From: Streptomyces cinnabarinus
GTDB taxonomy: Bacteria; Actinomycetota; Actinomycetes; Streptomycetales; Streptomycetaceae
Assembly (NCBI RefSeq): GCF_027270315.1
Contig: NZ_CP114413.1
Coordinates: forward strand, 8,432,001-8,496,000
Reading direction: 5' to 3'
DNA length: 64,000 nucleotides
The translations under genes were made by a program, and so were the position numbers. Numbering within the stretch: position 1 is the stretch's first letter; the number at the start of each line of letters is the position of its first letter. Shown piece after piece: positions 7,712 through 15,525 of the stretch. Below the pieces are notes generated by a model. That model saw only the letters and a program-made list of their open reading frames with translations, was not told the origin of the DNA and searched no databases.

Positions 7712-9120
7712 CAGGCCGTTCCCCCCTCGTGGTCGTCGCGCTCGGTGTCATGGTCGGTGGCCGCGGTGTCCTCGTGGGCCGCGGAGCGTGCCGCCGCGGT
7801 GGCGGCCTGGAGCCCGCCGAGCGCGGCGGCGGACTCCTCGGGCCGTCGGGCGGGCGTGCGCTGTTCGGGTACGTCCGCGGCAGCGGCCGTTCTGCCGCGG
7901 CGTCGGCGCTGCGGCAGCCCGTCGGGGTCGGCGGCGGGCTGGGTCCCGTGGTGCCTGGTGTCGGCCGGGGTGCCGTCGGGTTCGGCGACGTAGTCGTGGC
8001 CGGTGTCCGCCGCGGGGGTGGGGGCGGGCGTCGGCTCGGGTGCCGCCCGGCGCGTCGGGCGCGGGGCGCTGGCGGCCGGGGGCCGGTCCTCGGGGTCGAT
8101 CCGGGTGAGCAGATGGCTGTCGACGCGCAGCACCGCCCGGACCCCGCCGTACGGCGAGGGCGAGGACAGGTCCACGGTCAGATCGAACTGCCGGGTGAGC
8201 TGGCCGATCGCGGCGAGCCCCATCCGCGGCGGATCCCCGAGGTCGGTGAGGAGGATCGGCTCGGAACCGGCCACCAGCCTCTGGGCGCGCTCCCGTTCGT
8301 CCAGGGTCATGCCGAGGCCCGCGTCGTCGACGGTGACGCAGACACCGTGGTGCACGTGCTCCAGGTTGACCACGACGTCCGTGTCCGGCGCGGAGTGCCG
8401 CAGCGCGTTGTCCAGCAGCTCGGCGACGATGATCGCGACGGGTTCGACGGCGTGCGAGACCAGCGCGGTGCCCGCCTTGAGGTGGTTGTTGACCCGGACC
8501 CGGTGGTAGCCCGCGAGCCGGGCCTGGCCACCGGTCACCGCGTCCACCAGATGGGACTCCTCGCGGGCCAGGCCCACCCAGGCCCCGCACACCACGGCGG
8601 CGACCTGGGCGCGCCGCAGCGACTGCTCGTTCTCATGGTCCAGTTCGAACAGGGTCTGCGCCAACTCGGGGTCGTCGTAGCTCTGTTGCAGTCCGCGCAG
8701 CGCGTCCTGGAGCCGGTACAGCGCGGCCTGGATCTCCCGGGTGGCGCCCCGCATCCCGGCCTGTGCGGCGGCGTCCACGCGCAGGTGCTGCGCGGTCAGT
8801 TCGACGCGCAGCTGGCTCAGCACGTTCTCCATCGCCACACCGAGCGAGGACCCGGCCGCCCGGAGCTGGAGGGGGCCCGGCACCGCGACATGGGGGTGCG
8901 CGAGCTGGCGGGCAGCGGCGGGCACGCGCTTCGCCGCGAGGTGCTCGATCTCGGCCGCGAACGTCTGCACCACGCCGTCGAGATGGGCCCGCAGCGCGGC
9001 GATCTCGTCCCGCTGCACGGCCCGTTGCCGTCTCGACCGGAGCAGCCCGCTGCCGAGGGCGAGCGCGGACAGGGTGCCGACGGCCAGTCCGCCGAGGGCC
9101 AGGTCCGGTAGTTCGATCAT
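7711..9120 (-). CDS. cvnA: Conservon sensor histidine-kinase-like protein CvnA
   Basis: The ATG at 9120 gives a 469-residue protein starting MIELPDLALGGLAVGT, which puts the single membrane segment (LALGGLAVGTLSALALGSGLL) at the N-terminus. The frame is also open to a GTG at 9216, adding 32 residues, and neither start has a clear ribosome site. A nitrate-sensor-like helical region follows, then an HATPase_c domain: N-box VAELLDNALRHS, G1 box DDAGLGM, and the G2 region GLAAIGQL. The last 120 residues are Pro/Ala/Arg-rich and low complexity. No phosphoacceptor His in a classical H-box is obvious. In conservons this is the membrane sensor that heads the operon. Confidence 0.9.
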   Translation of the reverse strand: MIELPDLALGGLAVGTLSALALGSGLLRSRRQRAVQRDEIAALRAHLDGVVQTFAAEIEHLAAKRVPAAARQLAHPHVAVPGPLQLRAAGSSLGVAMENVLSQLRVELTAQHLRVDAAAQAGMRGATREIQAALYRLQDALRGLQQSYDDPELAQTLFELDHENEQSLRRAQVAAVVCGAWVGLAREESHLVDAVTGGQARLAGYHRVRVNNHLKAGTALVSHAVEPVAIIVAELLDNALRHSAPDTDVVVNLEHVHHGVCVTVDDAGLGMTLDERERAQRLVAGSEPILLTDLGDPPRMGLAAIGQLTRQFDLTVDLSSPSPYGGVRAVLRVDSHLLTRIDPEDRPPAASAPRPTRRAAPEPTPAPTPAADTGHDYVAEPDGTPADTRHHGTQPAADPDGLPQRRRRGRTAAAADVPEQRTPARRPEESAAALGGLQAATAAARSAAHEDTAATDHDTERDDHEGGTA

Positions 9121-9356
9121 CGAATCGGTATCCAGAGAAGAGGGCAGGGGTGAGGGCGAGGCCCCCTCACGAGGCGCTCGCAGCACAGTACACACCGTCA
9201 TCGACCGCTCTCGCACGGTCGATGGGTACTTCGCTCCGAATCCGCTCGCTCTCTGTTCACTTCTGCGTCAACTGTCTGAATTGCCGGGCAGCGACCGCGA
9301 GTTGATCTTCGATGGCCAGGCACCGGAAAAGAATCTTGGAACAGTCTCCGCGCCGA

Positions 9357-9383
9357 TGTCGAGAACGGGTCTCCGGCTGCGTC
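9357..9383 (+). promoter_or_regulatory. Candidate ECF42-type promoter upstream of the DGPF-sigma operon
   Basis: TGTCGA at 9357-9362 and CGTC at 9380-9383 are separated by 17 bp. This matches the ECF42 promoter motif as I recall it (TGTCGA in the -35 region and CG[A/T]C in the -10 region). It lies about 50 bp before the DGPF gene, as expected if the sigma factor activates its own operon. Confidence 0.6.
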
Positions 9384-9435
9384 CCAGGGGTGAACGCGAC
9401 CACAATGGGTCGCACCAGTACCAAGGAGAGCCACC

Positions 9436-9849
9436 ATGGCGAAGTACCTGCTGCTGAAGCACTACCGCGGCGCCCCGGCGGCGGCGAACGACGTGCCCAT
9501 GGACCAGTGGACACCGGAAGAGATCTCGGCGCACATGCAGTTCATGCGGGACTTCGCGGACCGGCTGGAGAAGACCGGCGAGTACGTCGACGGCCAGGCG
9601 CTCGCCCCCGAGGGGACCTGGGTCCGCTACGACGGCGAAGGGCGTCCGCCGGTCACCGACGGTCCGTTCGCCGAGACCAAGGACCTCATCGCCGGGTGGA
9701 TGGTGATCGACGTCGACACCTACGAGCGCGCCGTGGAGCTCGCCGGAGAGCTGTCGGCGGCCCCCGGCGCCGGCGGGAAGCCGATCCACGAGTGGCTGGA
9801 GCTGCGTCCCTTCCTGGCCGTGAATCCCACCACGGACTGCCATGGATGA
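9436..9849 (+). CDS. YciI/DGPF domain protein (ECF42 partner)
   Basis: A 137-residue protein of the YCII-related group, with the DGPF motif visible as VTDGPFAETKDLIAGW and the usual end RPFLAVNPTTDC. It is preceded by AAGGAGAG at good spacing. DGPF proteins are encoded next to ECF42 sigma factors in many actinobacteria and are often in their regulon, although their biochemical function is unknown. Related YCII proteins are small alpha/beta ferredoxin-like folds with a possible catalytic His/Asp pair. The stop overlaps the next start by 8 bp, so it is coupled to the sigma factor. Confidence 0.92.
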   Translation: MAKYLLLKHYRGAPAAANDVPMDQWTPEEISAHMQFMRDFADRLEKTGEYVDGQALAPEGTWVRYDGEGRPPVTDGPFAETKDLIAGWMVIDVDTYERAVELAGELSAAPGAGGKPIHEWLELRPFLAVNPTTDCHG

Positions 9850-11026
9850 GGCCCTGCTCAGGAGCCTCACACCGAGCGTGCTCGGCATCCTCGTCCGCCG
9901 CGGAGCAGACTTCGCGGCGGCCGAGGACGCCGTACAGGAAGCACTGATCGAGGCGCTGCGCGTGTGGCCCGCCGACCCGCCGCGGGACCCGAAGGGGTGG
10001 CTGGTCACGGCGGCCTGGCGCAAGTTCCTCGACGCGACCCGGGCGGACGCCGCCCGCCGCCGGCGCGAGGACCTCCTCGACGAGCAACCTCCGCCCGGGC
10101 CCGCCCCCGGGGCCGACGACACGCTCCAGCTGTACTTCCTGTGCGCCCACCCGTCGCTGACCCCGGCCTCCGCGGCCGCCCTCACCCTGCGCGCCGTCGG
10201 CGGCCTCACCACCCGGCAGATCGCCCAGGCGTACCTGGTGCCCGAGGCGACGATGGCGCAGCGCATCAGCCGGGCCAAGCGCACCGTCTCCGACGTACGG
10301 CTCGACCGGCCCGGCGATGTCGCCACCGTGCTGCGCGTCCTGTACCTGGTCTTCAACGAGGGCTACTCCGGCGACCTGGACCTCGCCGCCGAGGCCATCC
10401 GGCTCGCCCGGCAGCTCGCCGCCGTGATCGATCACCCCGAGGCGGCGGGGCTGCTCGCCCTGATGCTGCTCCACCACGCCCGCCGCGCCGCCCGCACCGC
10501 ACCCGACGGCAGCCTGGTGCCGCTCGCCGAGCAGGACCGCAGCCAGTGGGACACCGAGCTGATCGCCGAGGGCGTCGAGATCCTCCAGGCGGCGCTCGCC
10601 CGCGACCGGCTGGGCGAGTTCCAGGCCCAGGCCGCCATCGCCGCCCTGCACGCCGACGCGCCCACCGCCGAGGAGACCGACTGGGTGCAGATCGTCGAGT
10701 GGTACGACGAACTCACCCGGCTCACCGACAGCCCGGTCGTCCGCCTCAACCGCGCGGTCGCGGTCGGCGAGGCCGACGGCCCCCGCGCCGGACTGGCCGC
10801 GCTCGCGGTGCTGGACGACTCCCTGCCCCGCTGCACCGCGGTCGCCGCCTACCTCCACGAGCGCGACGGCGACCTGCGCACGGCGGCACGGCTGTACGCC
10901 GAGGCGGCCCACAAGGCGCCCAACCTCGCCGAGGTCGACCATCTGACCCGCCAGGCCGCCCGGCTCAACGCCCGTCTGCGCCAGCTCAGGTCCACCGAAG
11001 CCAAGGGAGCAACCGAGGACCAGTGA
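9842..11026 (+). CDS. ECF42-type RNA polymerase sigma factor with C-terminal extension
   Basis: A 394-residue protein. Sigma region 2 is at residues 5-70 (FAAAEDAVQEALIEALRVWP, PKGWLVTAAWRKFLD) and region 4 at about 105-150 (LTLRAVGGLTTRQIAQAYLVPEATMAQRISRAKR). The remaining 240 residues form a helical TPR/SnoaL-independent extension with LYLVFNEGYSGDLDLAAEAIRLARQL, LLALMLLHHARRAAR and DWVQIVEWYDELTRL, which is the hallmark of ECF42. There is no anti-sigma gene nearby, in line with this group, where the C-terminal domain is thought to control activity. It is coupled to the DGPF gene. Confidence 0.93.
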   Translation: MDEALLRSLTPSVLGILVRRGADFAAAEDAVQEALIEALRVWPADPPRDPKGWLVTAAWRKFLDATRADAARRRREDLLDEQPPPGPAPGADDTLQLYFLCAHPSLTPASAAALTLRAVGGLTTRQIAQAYLVPEATMAQRISRAKRTVSDVRLDRPGDVATVLRVLYLVFNEGYSGDLDLAAEAIRLARQLAAVIDHPEAAGLLALMLLHHARRAARTAPDGSLVPLAEQDRSQWDTELIAEGVEILQAALARDRLGEFQAQAAIAALHADAPTAEETDWVQIVEWYDELTRLTDSPVVRLNRAVAVGEADGPRAGLAALAVLDDSLPRCTAVAAYLHERDGDLRTAARLYAEAAHKAPNLAEVDHLTRQAARLNARLRQLRSTEAKGATEDQ

Positions 11027-11040
11027 CGCGAGCCCTGCGA

Positions 11041-11067
11041 CCGGTTACCGTACTCGCGAGTAACCGG
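11041..11067. promoter_or_regulatory. Palindromic operator upstream of the alpha/beta hydrolase
   Basis: Two nested dyads are visible. The outer arms CCGGTTAC (11041-11048) and GTAACCGG (11060-11067) frame a perfect 12-bp palindrome TACTCGCGAGTA (11051-11062). It lies about 20 bp before the hydrolase start. The form suits a TetR- or GntR-type repressor, but no adjacent regulator gene identifies which. Confidence 0.55.
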
Positions 11068-11087
11068 ACCGCACGCAGGAGGCCCCC

Positions 11088-11873
11088 ATGCCGCAACTCG
11101 CAGTCGACGGCGCGACGCTGACCTACGACGACGAGGGCCCCCGCGACAGCGCCGAGGTGCCCCTCGTCCTCGTCCACGGCTGGACGGCGAACCGGCACCG
11201 CTGGGACCACCAGACGACGCACTTTGCCGAGCGGCGCCGGGTGGTCCGGCTCGACCTGCGCGGGCACGGCGAGAGCAGCGGGGCGGGCGTGCGCACCATC
11301 GAGGAGCTGGCCGCCGACGTCCTCGCCCTCCTCGACCATCTGGGGATCCAGCGGTGCGTGCTGGTCGGCCACTCGATGGGCGGAATGATCGCCCAGACCA
11401 TCACGCTCGCCCACCCCGATCGGGTCGAGCGCCTGGTGCTGGTCAACTCCATCAGCCGGATGACGTACAACCGAGGCCGTGGTCTGCTGATGGCCGCCTC
11501 GACCCTGGTGCCCTTCAAGCTCTTCGTCGCCACCAACATCCAGCGCGCCTTCGCCCCCGGCCACCCCCGCGAGGAGATCCGCGAGTACATCCGCGCCTCG
11601 GCGGCCACCCCGCGCGAGGTGGTCATGACGCTGTACGGCGCCATGCGCGCGTTCGACGTCCTGGACCGCCTCGGTGAGATCCGCACGCCGACCCTGCTGG
11701 TGCACGGCTACCACGACATCCAGCTGCCGGTCACCCAGATGCTGCGGATGGCGAAGGCCTGTCCCGACGCCGTGGTGCGCATCATCGACGCGGGCCACGA
11801 ACTCCCGGTGGAACGTCCGGCGGAACTCACCGCGGCGATCGACTCCTTCGTGACGGCCCCGGCACCCGTCTGA
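11088..11873 (+). CDS. Alpha/beta-hydrolase
   Basis: A 261-residue alpha/beta-hydrolase with a strong ribosome site (AGGAGG before the ATG). The oxyanion segment VHGWTANRHRWD, the strand RVVRLDLRGHGESSG, and the nucleophile elbow GHSMGG (Ser about 95) are all visible. The acid and histidine sites follow at PTLLVHGYHDIQLP and DAGHELPVERP. It resembles C-C bond or ester hydrolases of catabolic clusters, but the substrate is not deducible. The next gene, a methyltransferase, starts 10 bp after its stop, so they probably form an operon under the palindrome at 11041-11067. Confidence 0.92.
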   Translation: MPQLAVDGATLTYDDEGPRDSAEVPLVLVHGWTANRHRWDHQTTHFAERRRVVRLDLRGHGESSGAGVRTIEELAADVLALLDHLGIQRCVLVGHSMGGMIAQTITLAHPDRVERLVLVNSISRMTYNRGRGLLMAASTLVPFKLFVATNIQRAFAPGHPREEIREYIRASAATPREVVMTLYGAMRAFDVLDRLGEIRTPTLLVHGYHDIQLPVTQMLRMAKACPDAVVRIIDAGHELPVERPAELTAAIDSFVTAPAPV

Positions 11874-11883
11874 AAGGCACGCC

Positions 11884-12402
11884 ATGGCAGCAGCGGTTCC
11901 GCGACGCGTCGAGCGGGCGGTCGCGCTGCTCGATGTGGGTCCGGCCGACCGCGTCCTGGAGATCGGCTGCGGTGGCGGGGTCGCCGTCCAGCTGGTCTGT
12001 GAACTGCTGGAGACCGGCTCGATCACGGCCGTCGACCGCTCGGCGACGGCCGTGGCTCGAGCCCTGAGCCGCAATGCCGCGCTGGTCGAGGAAGGGCGGG
12101 CCGCGCTCGCCCGGATCCCCTTCACCGCGGCCGAGCTGGCGGCCGAGGGCCTGTCCGACCGGAGCTTCGACAAGATCTTCGCCGTCAACGTCAACCTCTT
12201 CTGGACCGGCCCGGCCCGCGCCGAACTGGCCCTCGCCGCATCCCTCCTCGCGCCCGGCGGCGCCCTGTACGCGTTCTACGAGACGCCCGCGGGTCGTGAG
12301 CAGGAGGTCGTAGAGAAGGCGACGGGCGCGTTCGAAGCGGCCGGATTCACCACCGAGGTGATCCGCTCGGCGCCGGTCGTGGCCATCGTGGGCCGTCCCT
12401 GA
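11884..12402 (+). CDS. Class I SAM-dependent methyltransferase
   Basis: A short, 172-residue Rossmann methyltransferase. The SAM-binding motif I is VLEIGCGGGVAVQLV, motif II is ITAVDRSATAVARA, and the post-motif strand is FDKIFAVNVNLFW, followed by ASLLAPGGALYAFYE. The substrate is unknown. The small size and lack of extra domains suggest a small-molecule substrate. It follows the hydrolase by 10 bp. Confidence 0.9.
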   Translation: MAAAVPRRVERAVALLDVGPADRVLEIGCGGGVAVQLVCELLETGSITAVDRSATAVARALSRNAALVEEGRAALARIPFTAAELAAEGLSDRSFDKIFAVNVNLFWTGPARAELALAASLLAPGGALYAFYETPAGREQEVVEKATGAFEAAGFTTEVIRSAPVVAIVGRP

Positions 12403-12407
12403 GGCTC

Positions 12408-12433
12408 CTTATTTAAGAGTTGCCTTATATAAG
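12408..12433. promoter_or_regulatory. AT-rich repeat: likely ArsR operator/promoter
   Basis: CTTATTTAAG (12408-12417) and CTTATATAAG (12424-12433) are two near-palindromic decamers with a 16-bp repeat period. They also create a TTAAG-N6-CTTAT dyad between them. This is strikingly AT-rich for the surrounding DNA and abuts the arsR start at 12436, which suggests autorepression. Confidence 0.6.
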
Positions 12434-12435
12434 CC

Positions 12436-12810
12436 GTGAGTGGCATAGTCGGCCACGTGCACGCCTTCGATGTTCTGGGGGATCCGGTCAGACGCCGGAT
12501 ATTGGAGCTGCTCGCCGTGGGCGAGCAGGCATCGGGCGAGATCAGTGCCGTGATCCGGGAAGAGTTCGGGATCTCGCAGCCCGCCGTGTCCCAGCACCTG
12601 AAGGTGCTGCGGGAGAACGGCTTCGCGTCCGTGCGGGCGGAGGGCACCCGGCGGCTGTACGCCGTGGACGCCGCTCCGCTGCGCCAGGTGGACGACTGGC
12701 TGGAGCGGTTCCGGGGCTTCTGGGAGCAGCGGCTCGACGCGCTCGGGACGGAACTCGCGCGAGGCAGGCGCGAGCGCAGACGCCAAGAGGAAGTGAACGA
12801 GGATGACTGA
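12436..12810 (+). CDS. ArsR family winged-helix repressor
   Basis: A 124-residue ArsR-type regulator started by GTG at 12436. The HTH is FGISQPAVSQHLKVLRENGFASVRAEGTRRLYAVD, typical of the group in which a metal site is absent: there is no ELCVCD motif, and no cysteine is seen in the DNA-binding helix. These regulators are often encoded together with an AHSA1-type SRPBCC protein, as here, where the stop overlaps the next start by 8 bp. The start codon immediately follows the AT-rich repeat, so the transcript may be leaderless or nearly so. Confidence 0.92.
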   Translation: MSGIVGHVHAFDVLGDPVRRRILELLAVGEQASGEISAVIREEFGISQPAVSQHLKVLRENGFASVRAEGTRRLYAVDAAPLRQVDDWLERFRGFWEQRLDALGTELARGRRERRRQEEVNEDD

Positions 12811-13450
12811 CTTCATCGACGAGATCAATCGACTGCACCGCGAGGTCGGCACCCGGCAGGTCGAGGCCGGCGACGCCCGCACCGTGCTGCTCCGGCGCTC
12901 CTACGACGCCGAGGTCGCCGACGTATGGAACGCGGTGACCACTCCTGAGCGCATCGCCCGCTGGTTCCTGCCGGTCAGCGGCGAGTTCGAGGTCGGCGGA
13001 CGCTACCAGTTCGAAGGGCAGGCCGGAGGCGAGATCCTCCAGTGCGACGAGCCCAGCCTGTTGCGCGTGAGCTGGCTGTTCGGCCCCGATCCGGGCTTCA
13101 GCGAGGTCGTCGTGCGCCTCACCGCGGAGGGCGAGGACCGCACCGTCCTCGAACTGGAGCATGTGGCCGTCGTCCCGGAGGAGTTCTGGGGGCAGTTCGG
13201 GCCCGGCGCCACCGGGGTCGGCTGGGACATGGTGCTCCTCGGGCTCGGTATGCATCTCGCCGGGGGCGGGTTCGCCAGTCCGGAGAAGGCGCAGGAGTGG
13301 GCGATGTCCGACGAGGGCAAGGCGACCCACGCGCGGTCGGGCGAGCTGTGGGGTGCCGCGTTCACCGCTTCGGGCGCGGATGCCCAGGCCGTCGCGTCCA
13401 CCACGAAGGCGACGATCGCCTTCTACACCGGCGCCGAACCCTCCGCCTGA
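12803..13450 (+). CDS. SRPBCC/AHSA1 (START-like) family protein
   Basis: A 215-residue protein with the AHSA1 signature in its first 150 residues: RSYDAEVADVWNAVTTPERIARWFLPVSGEFEVGGRYQFEG, then GEILQCDEPSLLRVSWLFG and DRTVLELEHVAVVPEEF. The fold forms a hydrophobic cavity that binds small lipophilic ligands. The C-terminal helix includes the second typical segment GWDMVLLGLGMHLAGG. Coupling with an ArsR regulator suggests the pair senses and handles one small molecule, but no ligand is known. Confidence 0.9.
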   Translation: MTDFIDEINRLHREVGTRQVEAGDARTVLLRRSYDAEVADVWNAVTTPERIARWFLPVSGEFEVGGRYQFEGQAGGEILQCDEPSLLRVSWLFGPDPGFSEVVVRLTAEGEDRTVLELEHVAVVPEEFWGQFGPGATGVGWDMVLLGLGMHLAGGGFASPEKAQEWAMSDEGKATHARSGELWGAAFTASGADAQAVASTTKATIAFYTGAEPSA

Positions 13451-13456
13451 GGCGGC

Positions 13457-13593
13457 CGAAACTTTCGAGCGGGCAAGTGGCCGCCGGGGGAATATGAGCC
13501 AACTGGGACAGGCGGTCGTTCGGGGCATTGACGGTGTATCAGGCCACCCGTATGGTCTGCGACGCCATTCGGAAATGTGTCCGAAACTTTCGG
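13457..13593 (+). promoter_or_regulatory. Two CGAAACTTTCG boxes upstream of the xylanase
   Basis: A CGAAACTTTCG box occurs at 13457-13467, and a longer perfect palindrome CCGAAACTTTCGG at 13581-13593, only about 16 bp before the xylanase ATG. Copies of this palindrome are known upstream of xylanase genes in other Streptomyces, where a LacI-type repressor is thought to bind and respond to xylo-oligosaccharides. The second copy overlaps the likely transcription start or leader. Confidence 0.7.
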
Positions 13594-13608
13594 AAGGAAG
13601 GGGACGAG

Positions 13609-14982
13609 ATGGCCCCCCGCACGACCATCCGCAAGGCCCCCGAACGTCCGCACCCCCGCCCGCGCACCGCACTCATCCTCGGCCTCGCCGGGCTGCTCGC
13701 CGCCACCGGTGTCACCGCTCTGACGGGCACCGCGCAGGCGGCGAGCACCCTCGGCGCGTCGGCCGCCGAGAAGGGCCGCTACTTCGGCACCGCCGTCGCC
13801 GCCAACCACCTCGGTGAGTCCGCGTACGCGAACACGCTCAACACCGAGTTCAACTCGGTCACCCCCGAGAACGAGATGAAGTGGGACGCCATCGAGCGCA
13901 CCCGCGGCTCGTTCTCCTACGGCAGCGCCGATCAGATCGTCAACCACGCCCAGAGCCGGGGCATGAAGGTCCGCGGCCACACCCTGGTGTGGCACTCCCA
14001 ACTGCCCAGCTGGGTCGGTTCGTTGGCCACTGCCGACCTCAGATCGGCGATGAACAACCACATCACCCAGGTGATGACCCACTGGAAGGGCAAGATCCAC
14101 TCCTGGGACGTCGTCAACGAGGCCTTCCAGGACGGTTCCAGCGGAGCCCGCCGCAGCTCGCCCTTCCAGGACAAGCTCGGCAACGGCTTCATCGAGGAGG
14201 CGTTCCGCACCGCCCGCGCCGCCGACCCGGCCGCCAAGCTCTGCTACAACGACTACAACACCGACGGCGTCAACGCGAAGAGCAATGCCGTCTACACCAT
14301 GGTCCGCGACTTCAAGGCACGCGGCGTGCCGATCGACTGCGTCGGCTTCCAGTCCCACTTCAACAGCGCCTCACCCGTGCCCTCCGACTACCAGGCGAAC
14401 CTCCAGCGCTTCGCCGACCTCGGCGTCGACGTCCAGATCACCGAACTCGACATCGAGGGCTCCGGCACCGCCCAGGCCAACAGCTACGGCAATGTCGTAC
14501 GCGCCTGCCTCGCGGTCAGCCGCTGCACCGGCATCACCGTCTGGGGCGTCACCGACAAGTACTCCTGGCGCGCCTCCGGAACACCCCTGCTGTTTGACGG
14601 CAACTACGCCAAGAAGCCCGCCTACACGGCCGTACTGACCGCGCTCGGCGGATCCGGCGGGGGCGGCGGTGGCACCGCGTCCTGTTCCGTGACCTACAGC
14701 AAGCAGGAGGAGTGGAACGACGGCTTCAACGGCAAGGTGACCGTCACCGCGGGCAGTTCGGCCATCACGAGCTGGACGACGACCGTCACGGTCACCGCAC
14801 CGCAGAAGGTCTCCGCGACCTGGAACGGCTCGCCCACCTGGGACAGTTCCGGCAACGTGATGACGATGCGCCCGAACGGCAACGGGAGCCTCGCCGCCGG
14901 GGCGTCGACCAGCTTCGGCTTCACGGTCATGAAGAACGGCAACAACTCGGCGCCGGTACTGGGTTCCTGTACGGCGTCCTGA
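13609..14982 (+). CDS. Secreted endo-1,4-beta-xylanase, GH10 with CBM2
   Basis: The ATG at 13609 follows GGAAGGAAGGGG and gives 457 residues. It starts with a signal peptide (hydrophobic core ALILGLAGLLAATGVTAL, cleavage after AQA about residue 44). The GH10 domain spans about residues 47-345, with the acid/base Glu171 in WDVVNEAF and the nucleophile Glu279 in ITELDIEG. After a Gly-rich linker (SGGGGGGT) comes a cellulose/xylan-binding CBM2 of about 95 residues (CSVTYSKQEEWNDGFNGKV, to SCTAS). The enzyme cleaves internal xylan bonds outside the cell. Its upstream boxes suggest xylan-dependent control. The convergent gene begins only 8 bp after its stop. Confidence 0.96.
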   Translation: MAPRTTIRKAPERPHPRPRTALILGLAGLLAATGVTALTGTAQAASTLGASAAEKGRYFGTAVAANHLGESAYANTLNTEFNSVTPENEMKWDAIERTRGSFSYGSADQIVNHAQSRGMKVRGHTLVWHSQLPSWVGSLATADLRSAMNNHITQVMTHWKGKIHSWDVVNEAFQDGSSGARRSSPFQDKLGNGFIEEAFRTARAADPAAKLCYNDYNTDGVNAKSNAVYTMVRDFKARGVPIDCVGFQSHFNSASPVPSDYQANLQRFADLGVDVQITELDIEGSGTAQANSYGNVVRACLAVSRCTGITVWGVTDKYSWRASGTPLLFDGNYAKKPAYTAVLTALGGSGGGGGGTASCSVTYSKQEEWNDGFNGKVTVTAGSSAITSWTTTVTVTAPQKVSATWNGSPTWDSSGNVMTMRPNGNGSLAAGASTSFGFTVMKNGNNSAPVLGSCTAS

Positions 14983-14990
14983 CCGACGGT

Positions 14991-15497
14991 TCACTGGTCC
15001 AGGGGCAGCACCCGGAACGTCGCCGGGCCCACCGCGAGCACCCCGTTCGACAACGGGGTGCATCGCACACCGCCCTTGTCGCGGAGCGCGCGCTGGGCCC
15101 CGGGCCCGATGGTCACGTCCATCCACGCGCACGGCCGGGCCGGACGGTGCAGGGCGAAGGTCACGGGGCCGAATCCGCAGTCCAGACTGACGGCCGAGCC
15201 GACCAGGGCGTCGATGTCGACACCGCGCAGCAGGACGTTGCGGCGGGTGCCGCGCAGATCCACCGCCGGGTCGATGCCGACGGGCAGATTCTCCTCGGAC
15301 ATCAGGGTCACCGAGGCATCGCGATGGGCCGGCTGCCCGAAGTACCGGTCCCCGAGCAGACCGAGGCCCTCGCGCACCTGGGCCCGGGCCACGAGCTCCC
15401 CCTCGCCCTCGGGCGGCAGTCCGTCCCCGGGCCGCCCCGCGAGCCGGTGCATGGGCGACACGAGCAACTGCACCACCTGTATCTCCACCTCGGTCAT
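14991..15497 (-). CDS. MOSC domain protein
   Basis: A 168-residue protein beginning MTEVEIQVVQLLVSPMHRLAG. The MOSC-domain features are RRNVLLRGVDIDALVGSAVSL and RPARPCAWMD, which contain the conserved cysteine that carries the sulfur or molybdenum cofactor ligand in YiiM/YuaD-like proteins. It may transfer sulfur or detoxify small substrates. It is on the same strand as the exopolysaccharide genes and starts 28 bp after them, but its function does not suggest it belongs with them. Confidence 0.88.
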   Translation of the reverse strand: MTEVEIQVVQLLVSPMHRLAGRPGDGLPPEGEGELVARAQVREGLGLLGDRYFGQPAHRDASVTLMSEENLPVGIDPAVDLRGTRRNVLLRGVDIDALVGSAVSLDCGFGPVTFALHRPARPCAWMDVTIGPGAQRALRDKGGVRCTPLSNGVLAVGPATFRVLPLDQ

Positions 15498-15525
15498 GCA
15501 CTCACCCTACGGAGTGCCGCGCAGG

